Source: Micromonospora chokoriensis
Lineage (GTDB): Bacteria; Actinomycetota; Actinomycetes; Mycobacteriales; Micromonosporaceae
Assembly (NCBI RefSeq): GCF_000718555.1
Contig: NZ_JOAN01000016.1
Location: forward strand, 103,518 to 167,517
DNA length: 64,000 bases
Direction of reading: 5' to 3'
Shown here: one piece after another, positions 42,118-53,586 of the stretch
Layout: every line of letters starts with the position of its first letter
How positions within the stretch are numbered: the first letter of the stretch is position 1
The notes under the pieces: generated by a model
The model's input: the letters and a program-made list of their open reading frames with translations, nothing else
Databases searched by the model: none
What the model was told of the DNA's origin: nothing
Program-made: the position numbers and the translations under genes

Positions 42118-43586
42118 CCCGCCCGGCCCGGCTGCGCGCGCTCGCCGCCACCCTCGCCGCCACCCTCGCGCTCACCGCCGGCTGCACGGCCGGCGACAAC
42201 GATCCACCGAAGGCCGCCACCCCCTCCGCGACTCCGGCACCCGGGGCCACCAGCACCGCCGGCGCGGTGAGCAACCCTTTCGGCGCGCACTGGGACTGGT
42301 CGCGCTACCAGCAGTTCGCGCCGTACCTACGTCGGATCGCCGGTTCGGCGACGTACGAGGAGATCTCCTGGTGCGAGATCGAACGGGCCCCGGGGCAGAC
42401 GGACTGGGCCGGGTTGGACGAGGTCGCCTCCCGCAGCCGGGACCTGGGCATCACCCTGCACCTGAAGATCCGCACCGGCGTGTGCTGGGCGACCGGTGGC
42501 ACCGCCCGCTACACCCGGGGTGAGGCGAACAAGACCGAGTCGGCGATGCCCACCGACCTCGCCGCGTACCAGCGTTTCGTCGGCTCGGTGGTGCAGCGCT
42601 ACGGCCCGTACGGGGTGCGGGAGTACGCGATCGAGAACGAGGTCAACGCCCCGAGTTACTGGGCCGGCAGCCCCGAGGAGTACGCGCGGCTGGTCCGGGC
42701 CGCCGCCGAGACGATCCGCGCGACCGACCCGAAGGCGCGGGTGGTCGACTCCGGCATCAGCAGCGTCGCGTACGGCATGGGTGTCGCCGACCGGCTGCTG
42801 CGCGCCGGTCGGGTGCCCGAGGCCCTCGCCGCCTACCAGGCGTACTTCCAGCGCCGCGTCGGCACCCGGGGGCAGCAGATCCCGGCGGTGACCGGGGAGG
42901 CGCAGCTACGCAAGGCGCTCGGCACCGCCACCAACAGCCGCAGCCTGCGCTTTTTGGCCGTGACCGAGTCGCTGCTGACCGACCGCACCGTCGATGTCCG
43001 GCAGGTGCACTTCTACGAGCACTTCAGCGGGGTGGCGCCGCTGCTGGACTACCTCCGGGCGACCACGCCGCCGGGCACGCCGATGCAGGCGTGGGAGGTC
43101 GGGCAGTTCTGGCGCGACGCCGACGGTGACCCGGCCAGCCGGGCAGCGGAGATGGTCAAGACGGTCACCCTGCTGGCCGCCGGTGGGATCGGCGAGATCA
43201 GTTGGCTGCCGTTGGCGTACAACCCGAACAACGCGGCCGGCAGCGAGGTCCGCTACGGCCTGCTCGACCCGGACGGCACCGAACGCGAGGCCGGCCGGAT
43301 GCTGGCGGCGCTGGCCGACGCCGCCCGGGACGCCAACGTCACGCCGCTGCCCCCGTCGGTGGCCGGCAAGCTGAGCGGGGTCGCGTTCGTCCGTGGCGGG
43401 CAGAGCACGCTGGTGCTCTGGTCGGCGTCGAACACTCCGGTGACCGTGCCGGCGGCACCGGGCGGGCGGACCGGGGCGGTGGGTTCCCCGCTCGGCGCGG
43501 CCAGCGGCGGCACCACCGTGACCGACGTCCCCGTCCTGCTCCGCGCCGACCAGCCGGTGGACCGGATCCTCGCCACCGTGCGCTAA
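42114..43586 (+). CDS. GH-A clan glycoside hydrolase lipoprotein
   Basis: A 490-aa exported protein. The signal LAATLAATLALTAGC has a lipobox, followed by a Pro/Ala/Thr linker. The TIM-barrel shows YAIENEVNAPSYW (the Asn-Glu acid/base pair of clan GH-A) and MQAWEVGQFWRD (nucleophile Glu at the end of strand 7). A small beta domain closes the protein. It resembles GH39/GH5-like bacterial enzymes but the exact family is uncertain. It may trim, edit or release the polysaccharide. Its stop overlaps that of convergent sulfotransferase 5. Confidence 0.8.
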   Translation: MTRPARLRALAATLAATLALTAGCTAGDNDPPKAATPSATPAPGATSTAGAVSNPFGAHWDWSRYQQFAPYLRRIAGSATYEEISWCEIERAPGQTDWAGLDEVASRSRDLGITLHLKIRTGVCWATGGTARYTRGEANKTESAMPTDLAAYQRFVGSVVQRYGPYGVREYAIENEVNAPSYWAGSPEEYARLVRAAAETIRATDPKARVVDSGISSVAYGMGVADRLLRAGRVPEALAAYQAYFQRRVGTRGQQIPAVTGEAQLRKALGTATNSRSLRFLAVTESLLTDRTVDVRQVHFYEHFSGVAPLLDYLRATTPPGTPMQAWEVGQFWRDADGDPASRAAEMVKTVTLLAAGGIGEISWLPLAYNPNNAAGSEVRYGLLDPDGTEREAGRMLAALADAARDANVTPLPPSVAGKLSGVAFVRGGQSTLVLWSASNTPVTVPAAPGGRTGAVGSPLGAASGGTTVTDVPVLLRADQPVDRILATVR

Positions 43587-44437
43587 CCGGCCGGCCAGGG
43601 ATCGTGCCAGTCGAGCAGGGTGGCCAGGCGGGCGTTGTGCGGCGCGAAGTGCTCGCTCAGAAGCTCCCGCAGCTCCGGCGTGAGCTGCGAGGGGCCGTGG
43701 TCGACGCGACGGGTGTGCCGGGTGAACGCCTCGGGGGTGAAGGCCGGCAGCCCGAGGAAGCGCAGGATCTCGCCGTACGTGCCCACCGGGTCGGCGTGCA
43801 GATCCTCGGTCCGGGCGACGTGGATCCGCTCGCGCGGGACCGCCGCGAACCACCGTTCCAACTGCTCGGCGTAGCGACCCCGGGCCGCGTACGAGTAGTT
43901 ACGCAACGCCCGGTGCGCTGCGGGGCTGTCCGGGCCGCCCCGCGTCGCCCGGGCCAGCCGGTCCTCCTCCGCGTCCAGCGCGTCGGCGAAGGAGAGCGGC
44001 TCGGCCCCGTACGAGCGGGTGTGCAGGTAGTGCGAGTACGCCCGCTGCACCGGGTCGCGCAGCAGTGCGACGAAGCGTGCCTCCGGCAGGGTCGCCGCGA
44101 CCCGGGCCGGCACGCTCGGATGGAACAGGTAGTAGGGGCTCGCCTCGAACGTCCGCTCGCCCGAGGCGAGGCGCGGGAAGTGCCCCCGGTACCACCGCGT
44201 CCCCCGACCATGGTGGACGCTGAAGAACTGCAACTCCTTGCCGCTGGCCACCCGGACCCGGGGATGCGCGGCGAGGTGGTGGTAGAGCGAGGTGGTGCCG
44301 CAGCGCTGGCCGCCGATCACCAGGAAGTCCGGGAGCGGGCCGGGCTCGCCCGGTCGTGCCGCGCGTCCCCACGCCCGCGTCGCGCGTACCCCCCGGCGCA
44401 GCCGGTCGGTGACCTGACGCCGCACGCCGCCGGTCAC
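43583..44437 (-). CDS. PAPS-dependent sulfotransferase 5 (heparan-sulfotransferase-like)
   Basis: A 284-aa protein. PDFLVIGGQRCGTTSLYHHLAAHP is the 5'-phosphosulfate loop; GKELQFFSVHHGRGTRWYRGHF and RFVALLRDPVQRAYSHY (3'-phosphate site) are hallmarks of the HS-NST/Sulfotransfer_1 group that acts on glycan amino or hydroxyl groups. The GTG at 44437 overlaps the flippase stop by four bases. Last gene of the ligase-Wzz-flippase-ST operon. Confidence 0.92.
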   Translation of the reverse strand: MTGGVRRQVTDRLRRGVRATRAWGRAARPGEPGPLPDFLVIGGQRCGTTSLYHHLAAHPRVRVASGKELQFFSVHHGRGTRWYRGHFPRLASGERTFEASPYYLFHPSVPARVAATLPEARFVALLRDPVQRAYSHYLHTRSYGAEPLSFADALDAEEDRLARATRGGPDSPAAHRALRNYSYAARGRYAEQLERWFAAVPRERIHVARTEDLHADPVGTYGEILRFLGLPAFTPEAFTRHTRRVDHGPSQLTPELRELLSEHFAPHNARLATLLDWHDPWPAG

Positions 44438-46032
44438 GAGCCGACCCTGACGGCGGGGCCGGAGGCGGCGGCGCGTCGACCGCCTCGGCGGGTCACCGAC
44501 CGCAACACCATGATGTCCTCCCGACTGAGCCCGAGGGCGAGCACCGCAGCGAGGTACGCCACCCCGATCGCGGCCAGACCGACCACGAGCTGCGCGGTCC
44601 AACCCTCGACCAGCCAGCGCACACCGAACCCGACGCCCAACGCCAGCAGCGCGGCGACCAGGCCCTTGACCATGCCCACCGTCACCGGCACGGTGTGTAC
44701 CTGCGCGCGCACCTGCCAGACCCGGGCGATGTTCACCACGGCCAACGAGACCGCCCAGGCCACCGCCGCGCCGAGAATGCCGTACGCCGGGATGAGCCAG
44801 AGGTTGAGCAGGATGTTGAGTAGCAGGGCGGCGAGGTTGTCGACCATGTTGACCGAGACCCGGCCGGACATGTTCAGCAGCGTCCCGCAGGGCCCGGTCG
44901 CGGCGTTGACGAGCTGGCCGAGGGCCAGCACGACAGTCACCGCCGCGCCGCCGGCCAGACCTGGCCCGCCGACCAGGCGCAGCAACTGCTCCGGAAAGAC
45001 CAGCAACGCCACGAAGGCCGGCAGCGACAGGCGCAGCACCCAACCGGTGGCGACCCGGTAGATGCGGCGTACCTCGTCCAGTCGGCCCTGGTGGTAGAGG
45101 TGGGCCAGGTGCGGGCCGAACGACGCGTTGACCGGTGCCAGCACGAACACCGCGATGGTGACCAGCCGGGTCGCCACGTGGTAGATGCCGATCGCATCGG
45201 CGCCGTAGTCGAAGAAGCCGAGCAGCAATGCGTCCACCCAGATCAGCCCGGTGGACGAGAGCGAGGAGACCCAGCTGACCGTGGAGAACCGGAACAGCTC
45301 ACCCGGCCGGTACGCGGGTCGGGCGGCAGGCACCCGGCGCACCATCCGGGCCAGCGCCACGAGAGCGAACGCGGCGGCGCTCCAGCTCGCCGCCACCAGC
45401 GCCCAGAACGCGCCGGTCAGGCCCGCACCGAGGGCGAGCGCCAGCGCGGTGAGCACCAGCCGGGCGGCCGGCTCGTAGACCTGGCCGATGAGCGCATAGG
45501 CCCGTTGCGTGCGCCAACCTCGGGTGGCCGCGAGCGCGGCCTCGCAGACGGTCGTGGCGGGCAGGCACAGCGCCACCAACCGCAGCCCGGTGGTGAGCTG
45601 CGGGTCGTGCAGGGCCCCGGCCAGCCACGGCGCGCCGACCGCCAGACCGAGGGCGATCACCGTCGACGCCACGGCCGAGATGCCGAGCCCGAGCCGGATC
45701 GCGCCTCGCAGCGCGGCCGGATCGTCGTCGGCGAGATGCACCGCCACGAACCGGGTCAGCCCGGCCCGGAAACCGGAGAGCGAGAGCAGCCCCAGCAGCG
45801 ACAGCACGGCGTAGACCTGCGCGTACCGGCCGAGTTCCGGTACCCCCAGGGCCCGGGCCAGCAAGAGCATGACCAGGAAGAGCGCCACCTGGCTGAGCAC
45901 CGCGCTCGCCAGGTTCAGCACACCGCCGCGCGCCATGCCGCGTACCTGCCGGTCGCCGGCCTCCGTCGCGGCCGGCGACCCGCCAGCCTCCGTCGCGGCC
46001 GGCGACCCGCCGGAGTGTTCCGGGACGGTCAC
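44434..46032 (-). CDS. Polysaccharide flippase (Wzx/MVF superfamily)
   Basis: A 532-aa membrane protein with about 14 hydrophobic segments, starting GGVLNLASAVLSQVALFLVMLLLARALGVPELGRYAQVYA, the Wzx/RfbX-type first two helices. It would move lipid-linked repeat units across the membrane. The N terminus carries GGSPAATEA twice, from a 27-nt tandem duplication. The start overlaps the Wzz-like stop by four bases. Confidence 0.92.
   Translation of the reverse strand: MTVPEHSGGSPAATEAGGSPAATEAGDRQVRGMARGGVLNLASAVLSQVALFLVMLLLARALGVPELGRYAQVYAVLSLLGLLSLSGFRAGLTRFVAVHLADDDPAALRGAIRLGLGISAVASTVIALGLAVGAPWLAGALHDPQLTTGLRLVALCLPATTVCEAALAATRGWRTQRAYALIGQVYEPAARLVLTALALALGAGLTGAFWALVAASWSAAAFALVALARMVRRVPAARPAYRPGELFRFSTVSWVSSLSSTGLIWVDALLLGFFDYGADAIGIYHVATRLVTIAVFVLAPVNASFGPHLAHLYHQGRLDEVRRIYRVATGWVLRLSLPAFVALLVFPEQLLRLVGGPGLAGGAAVTVVLALGQLVNAATGPCGTLLNMSGRVSVNMVDNLAALLLNILLNLWLIPAYGILGAAVAWAVSLAVVNIARVWQVRAQVHTVPVTVGMVKGLVAALLALGVGFGVRWLVEGWTAQLVVGLAAIGVAYLAAVLALGLSREDIMVLRSVTRRGGRRAAASGPAVRVGS
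45954..46011. repeat. 27-nt in-frame tandem duplication in the flippase N terminus
   Basis: The 25-nt sequence starting CCTCCGTCGCGGCCGG occurs at 45960-45984 and 45987-46011 with a period of 27 nt (nine codons). It encodes GGSPAATEA twice in the cytoplasmic N terminus before the first helix. Confidence 0.85.
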
Positions 46033-47030
46033 GGTCGTGCCGCGGCCACGGTCTCCGCCGGCACCGAGGGGGCCGCCGGTGCCGTCGGGCGGGCGGCGGC
46101 ACGACCCCGCGAGAGCAGTTCGAGTACGCCCACCAGCAGCACCCCGAGCAGCAGACCGGCGCCGCCCACCGGCAGGGCGGTACGCACCAGCTCCGCCATC
46201 CGGCTCACCTCGTGCGCCTCGCCGATGCTTGTCACCTGCTTAGGATCGGCGGCCTGGGCCTGCGCCCGCGCCGCCTGCAACCCCTCCCGCGCCTGGGACA
46301 GTGCGTTGGTCGCCGCGTCCCGCTGAGCGAGCAGGGCCTGGTAGTCGGGGAGCTTCGGCCCCAGCTCGTCGAGCTTGCGCTGCGCGGCGGTGATCGCGGT
46401 GGCAGCCGCTTCGGCGCCCCGGCCGTTGCCGACCGCCTGCATGGAGAGCTGCTGCTGGCGCAGGCTGGTCAACTCACTAAGCGTCGCCTGGTAGATCCGG
46501 TCCGGCTGGGAGACCTTGTTGGCCTTCTCCCACTCACCGATCGCCTTGGTCGCCGCGGTGACGTCGGCGTTGGCCGCCTCGACCTCACCGGTGGCGATGC
46601 CGACCTGGGAGGAGAAGAGGAAGGCGAGCGCACGGGTGGTGGTCGCGGTCAGCACCGGCGCGACAGTTGCCCGGTCACCGGCGGTGTACGTCACCTCCAG
46701 CTGGCTGCTCGCGCCGACCTGGGTGATGGCGAGCCCGTCGCGCAGCCGCTCCGGCGGCACGCCGGTGTCACCGGCCACGTCGGCGAGGACCCGGGGCGAG
46801 GTGACCGCCGCGCCGAACGCCGCGACGAACTGGTTCGCCGCCTGCGTGCCGCTGTACTGCGTCCCGGCCGCACCGCCCACCAGCGCCGGCGCCGCCACGT
46901 ACGCGGTCCCGCTGTGCTGCTGTGGCGCGGACAGGACGATGGCGGCTGCGGCGCCGGTGGCGAGCACCGGCACCCCCACGAGTACCCAGAGGCGCCGCCG
47001 GGCGACCCGCAGGTAGTCGACGATCTCCAC
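46029..47030 (-). CDS. Polysaccharide co-polymerase (Wzz/YveK-like)
   Basis: A 333-aa protein. Two transmembrane helices, at 16-35 (WVLVGVPVLATGAAAAIVL) and about 285-305 (GGAGLLLGVLLVGVLELLS), flank a large coiled-coil outer domain (VEAANADVTAATKAIGEWEKANK, LLAQRDAATNALSQAREGLQAARAQAQ). MEIVDYLRVARRRLWVLV is the Wzz start. No tyrosine kinase domain is attached and none is nearby. It probably sets chain length with the polymerase encoded next upstream. Confidence 0.88.
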   Translation of the reverse strand: MEIVDYLRVARRRLWVLVGVPVLATGAAAAIVLSAPQQHSGTAYVAAPALVGGAAGTQYSGTQAANQFVAAFGAAVTSPRVLADVAGDTGVPPERLRDGLAITQVGASSQLEVTYTAGDRATVAPVLTATTTRALAFLFSSQVGIATGEVEAANADVTAATKAIGEWEKANKVSQPDRIYQATLSELTSLRQQQLSMQAVGNGRGAEAAATAITAAQRKLDELGPKLPDYQALLAQRDAATNALSQAREGLQAARAQAQAADPKQVTSIGEAHEVSRMAELVRTALPVGGAGLLLGVLLVGVLELLSRGRAAARPTAPAAPSVPAETVAAARP

Positions 47031-47054
47031 TTTTTCCCCAATGCTGTCGTTCAG

Positions 47055-48479
47055 TCAAACCGGGATGGACGTGCTGCGTGGCTGCTCGCCGACCAGGTTT
47101 GGGGCCGGTTGGCGGGCGATCGCGCTGGCCGCCGCGGCGAACGCGACGAAGTACCAGAGGGTGACCACGTTGGAAATGACGTTGGAGGCGGCGCTGACCG
47201 CCACGAACGCGGCGGTGCAGCCGGCGAACCCGACCGCGACGCCCCGCTCGAAGCTGCCCGGAGGCGCCCGCCGCAGCGCGGTTCGCGCGGTGTAAGCAAG
47301 GGCGAGGAGCATCATCAGGTACGCCCCGAGACCGAGCAGCCCGGTCTCCACGTACGCCCGCAGGAAGTCGTTGTGCGGCTTCTTCGCCTCGTCGGTCTCG
47401 CGCTGGGTCATGTTCGGCCCGATGCCGGTCACCGGGTTCCGGTCGGCGAGCGTGACGATCTCGGTCCAGTAGCCGATCCGCCACGCCAGGGTGTTGCCGG
47501 TCGGGTCGCCGCCGACCGTACGCGACGTGCCGAGTTGGGCGAACCGCTCGCCGACGGCGGGCACCAGGGCCACTCCGGCGATCGCCACCACGCAGAGGGT
47601 GACCAGCATCCGCTTGCTGCGGTGCAGCGCCGCGACCACGACCAGGCCGATCGCCGCGCCGAGCAGGGCACTGCGGGTATTGGTGAGCAGCAGGAACAGC
47701 AGCGAGAACGCGAGCAGCACCCCGAGTGACACCCGCAGTCGACGACCCAGGAAGCGGTACACCGCGAACCCGAAGATCACCATGAACATCAGGTAGCGGC
47801 CGAACGTGGTCGACTGACTGAACGTGCCGCTGATCCGGGTGAAGTCGCCCTTCACCTCGGCCGGCGGGTTGCCGAGCAGCGACAGGACGACGGTGTAGCC
47901 CAGCGCCAGCACCAACGAGGCGTAGCAGGCGAGCAGGACCCGACGGATCGCCGCGGTGTCCGGCATGAGCTGTTCCAGCACCACGAACATCACCACCACG
48001 GTGAGGATCCGCAGCGCCTCCAACAGGCTGTTCGCCGGTCGACTGGCCCCGAGGGCACTGACCAGGCTGCTCGCGCCGAGCAGCAGCATGGCCCAGCTGA
48101 GCGGGGAGCCACGCAGCCGCCCGTGCCGGCGCAGTTGGGCGGCCAGCCAGAGCCCGGCGGCGAGGAGGAACAGCACCGCGAGCAGGGTGGAGGGGTCCGT
48201 GGCTCGAGTCGTACCGGCGGAGTCGGCCTGACCGGCGCTCGGGCCGGTCAGCTTGAACAGGTCGACGCAGGAGCGGACCGCGAGCATCAGTAGCACGTAC
48301 CCGGCGAACCGGGTCAGCGCGAGGACGGCCACCGCGATCCCGGCGACCGCCGCGAGAGGCAGCACCATGCCCCTGCGGTCACCGGCCGCCATGGAGACAC
48401 CCGCGACCACCGCCACGACCGCGGCGGCCAGCGCCGCGCCGCCGGTGAGGAGGCGGGTCGGGTCGAGCCTGCTGGTCAT
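47055..48479 (-). CDS. O-antigen ligase / Wzy-type polymerase (PF04932)
   Basis: A 474-aa membrane protein with about 12 helices. The family signature includes SGTFSQSTTFGRYLMFMVIFGFAVY, the outer loop GNTLAWRIGYWTEIVTLADRNPVTGIGPN and KKPHNDFLRAYVETGLLGLGAYL, where the His-Asn pair is conserved in ligases and polymerases. Start ATG at 48479 has a weak AGGTGA site; GTG codons further upstream are possible. It heads the leftward operon ligase-Wzz-flippase-sulfotransferase. Confidence 0.9.
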   Translation of the reverse strand: MTSRLDPTRLLTGGAALAAAVVAVVAGVSMAAGDRRGMVLPLAAVAGIAVAVLALTRFAGYVLLMLAVRSCVDLFKLTGPSAGQADSAGTTRATDPSTLLAVLFLLAAGLWLAAQLRRHGRLRGSPLSWAMLLLGASSLVSALGASRPANSLLEALRILTVVVMFVVLEQLMPDTAAIRRVLLACYASLVLALGYTVVLSLLGNPPAEVKGDFTRISGTFSQSTTFGRYLMFMVIFGFAVYRFLGRRLRVSLGVLLAFSLLFLLLTNTRSALLGAAIGLVVVAALHRSKRMLVTLCVVAIAGVALVPAVGERFAQLGTSRTVGGDPTGNTLAWRIGYWTEIVTLADRNPVTGIGPNMTQRETDEAKKPHNDFLRAYVETGLLGLGAYLMMLLALAYTARTALRRAPPGSFERGVAVGFAGCTAAFVAVSAASNVISNVVTLWYFVAFAAAASAIARQPAPNLVGEQPRSTSIPV

Positions 48480-48692
48480 GGGCGGAGTCACCTGCTGCGT
48501 GTGTTGTTCCACTGATCCCACTGAACTGAATCGGCGCTGCCCGGCCGCTGCCGGGCGCGGCCAACCGATGTTCTCCCGGCACAAGATCGGTTCAATCTAG
48601 CGGTGTCCCCGCGACGGCAGAAGGGGCCGTTGCACCGACCGCTCCGTCCACCGCGAGGCTGATCCCACGCTGACCCGGCGAACGCCGCACGG

Positions 48693-50003
48693 TCAGTCGC
48701 TGGTTACCGCGAGTCGTGCCCTGCCCCGGCGGCCCGGCTCCGGAGCCAGGCGGAGATAGAGCCGCTCCAACTCGCGGGCGGCGGTGTCCCAGCTGTATCT
48801 CCCGGTGACCCGCTCGCGCAGCGCCACCGCACCGGCCCGTTCACCGGGCAGGTCGGCGAGGAGCGCCGTCAACACCCGGACCAGGTCGTCCTCGTCGCCG
48901 TCGCGGAACAATCGCCCGCCGGCGGCGTCGGAGTGCAGCACCTCGACGTGCGGCGCGATGTCGCTCGCGACCACCGGCAGCCCGTACGCGGCCGCCTCCA
49001 GTAACGTCAACGGCAACCCCTCCAACCGGGACGGCTGCACGAAGCCCGCAGCGCCGGAGTACAGCTCGGCGAGCAGGTCGCCGTAGGCGAACCCGGTGAA
49101 GACGATCCGGTCGTCCCCGTCGGCCTCGCGGCGCAGCCGGTCGACGAAGTCGTCGGTGAACGACGACCCGCCGACGATCGCCAGCCGGATCGGGGTCTCG
49201 GTGCGGCGGAAGGCCCGGATCAGCAGGTCGGCCGCCTTCTCCGGAACCAGCCGGCCGACCAGCAGCAGGTAGCCGCCGGGGGTCAGCCCGAACCGGTCCT
49301 GGATCTGCCGGGTCCGCGCCGGTCGCGCCGGGTTTACGCCGTTCGGGATGTAGGTCGTCGGGCGGCCGAACCGGGTGCCGTAGTGGGCGGCGAGCCCTTG
49401 GGAGACCGCGACCCGCTGGTGCGGGACGTACCCGCTGAGCCAGTGGGCGCTGCCCAGCACCGCCCGCGCGGCGAGCCCCCACTTGTTGCGCTGGTTGTCC
49501 AACCCGTGCACGGTAAGCACCACTCGCGCTCGGGACAGAGCGCGTGGCAGCGGGGCGACCAGGGCCGGCCCGAGCCCGTGGTAGTGCACGATGTCGGGCC
49601 GCGCGGTCATCGCCGTCATGGTCGAGGTCGCGGCGTGCACGATGGCGTCGAGGTGCTTGCTCGCGATCGTGTGGGTCTGGCGCAGCCGTACGCCCCGATA
49701 GCCGTCGGCGGGTGTGTCGCCGTAGCTGCGGCGGCAGTAGACCGTGACCTCGTGCCCGTAGCTGACGAGCCGGCTGGCCATCTCCTCCACGTGCCGTTCG
49801 ATGCCGCCGTAGGTCGCCGGCATCCCCTTCTGGCCGATCATCGCGATCCGCAGCGGACGCCAGCCGGTCTCCGCGACGCTCGCGCCAGGCGGCCGGGTGG
49901 GGACTACCCGCCGGGCCGGTGCGCCAACACCCCGCTGACGGGGAATCGCAGGGCCTTCGGTGTGCTGGTCCAACTCCTCGGCCTGAAGGTCGGGATGGGC
50001 CAC
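48693..50003 (-). CDS. Glycosyltransferase, DUF1972/GT4 type
   Basis: A 436-aa enzyme. LRIAMIGQKGMPATYGGIERHVEEMASRL is the DUF1972 (rhamnosyltransferase-like) opening. The donor half has LLLVGRLVPEKAADLLIRAF, GFAYGDLLAELYSGAAGFVQPSRLEGLPLTLLEAAAYGLPVVASDIAPHVEVL, giving the E-x7-E catalytic motif. The first 50 residues are a proline/arginine-rich tail absent from relatives, so the start may be downstream of the ATG at 50003. Probably assembles the repeat unit. Confidence 0.9.
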   Translation of the reverse strand: MAHPDLQAEELDQHTEGPAIPRQRGVGAPARRVVPTRPPGASVAETGWRPLRIAMIGQKGMPATYGGIERHVEEMASRLVSYGHEVTVYCRRSYGDTPADGYRGVRLRQTHTIASKHLDAIVHAATSTMTAMTARPDIVHYHGLGPALVAPLPRALSRARVVLTVHGLDNQRNKWGLAARAVLGSAHWLSGYVPHQRVAVSQGLAAHYGTRFGRPTTYIPNGVNPARPARTRQIQDRFGLTPGGYLLLVGRLVPEKAADLLIRAFRRTETPIRLAIVGGSSFTDDFVDRLRREADGDDRIVFTGFAYGDLLAELYSGAAGFVQPSRLEGLPLTLLEAAAYGLPVVASDIAPHVEVLHSDAAGGRLFRDGDEDDLVRVLTALLADLPGERAGAVALRERVTGRYSWDTAARELERLYLRLAPEPGRRGRARLAVTSD

Positions 50004-50195
50004 GATGACTCCCCTGGGTGACTCGGTCCGCGCCCGCCGCCCGGGCAGGTCAACACCTTGCCATGAAAGGGCCCGTCCGCCAGCTGATCAACTAGACAAA
50101 AAAGATCATCCACGGGATTCGTAATCGAGGGAATGGCAGCTGGATGTCAGTTCGATGACGGCGCTGGTGTCGCGTCGAACGGCACGGAGAAGCCG

Positions 50196-50236
50196 ACGAG
50201 CCCCGGTCGATCAGTGACGGATCGACCGGGGCTCGT
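50196..50236 (-). terminator. Very strong hairpin after katG
   Basis: A perfect 17-bp stem ACGAGCCCCGGTCGATC / GATCGACCGGGGCTCGT with a 7-base loop, 15 bases past the katG stop. Confidence 0.85.
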
Positions 50237-50250
50237 GGGTGGGGAACCTG

Positions 50251-52979
<2,729 letters not shown>

Positions 52980-52986
52980 GCGACGA

Positions 52987-53016
52987 ACACTAGCCCACTT
53001 TTCTGGAACGAATCAA
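52987..53016 (-). promoter_or_regulatory. furA-katG promoter, probably leaderless
   Basis: On the minus strand, TTGATT (53016-53011) and TAGTGT (52992-52987) with an 18-bp spacer. The expected start of transcription is at or within a base of the furA GTG (52979). No ribosome site is visible. The spacer and -35 are AT-rich, suiting a FurA operator. Confidence 0.6.
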
Positions 53017-53178
53017 GTTTTTGCGCCACGCCGAACACCCCCGTGGGGGACATTTCGCCCCAGGTTAACCTGCCGGAGCGCAACAATCCGGACGGCGTGT
53101 CGAGAACCGGTGCCCGGCTCCGTCCCCCGAGTGAACGTGACCACGATGGGTCGCCAGCCAGCACCAAGGAGAACGACG

Positions 53179-53586
53179 ATGGCCAAGTACCTGCTGCTCA
53201 AGCACTACCGGGGCGCCCCGGCCGCCGTGAACGACGTGCCGATGTCCCAGTGGACGCCGGAGGAGATCTCGGCCCACGTGCAGTACATGCGCGACTTCGC
53301 GGCCCGGCTCGAGGGAACCGGCGAGTTCGTCGACGGTCAGGCGCTCGCCCCCGAGGGGACCTTCGTCCGGTACGACGGCGCGGGCCGCCCGCCGGTCACC
53401 GACGGCCCGTTCGCCGAGACCAAGGATCTCATCGCCGGCTGGATGGTGATCGACGTCGACAGCTACGAACGGGCCGTCGAGCTGGCCGGAGAGCTGTCGG
53501 CCGCCCCGGGTGCGGGCGGGAAGCCGATCCACGAGTGGCTGGAGCTGCGTCCGTTCCTCAGCGAGCCGCCGACCATCACGGAGTGA
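53179..53586 (+). CDS. YCII/DGPF-domain protein (partner of ECF42 sigma factor)
   Basis: A 135-aa protein with the YCII-related fold. MAKYLLLKHYRGAP opens the ferredoxin-like fold and VTDGPFAETKDLIAGWMVIDVDSYERAVELA contains the DGPF motif. These proteins are encoded beside ECF42 sigma factors, and their activity is unknown. An AAGGAGAACGACG ribosome site precedes the ATG. The stop overlaps the sigma factor start (GTGA). Confidence 0.94.
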   Translation: MAKYLLLKHYRGAPAAVNDVPMSQWTPEEISAHVQYMRDFAARLEGTGEFVDGQALAPEGTFVRYDGAGRPPVTDGPFAETKDLIAGWMVIDVDSYERAVELAGELSAAPGAGGKPIHEWLELRPFLSEPPTITE

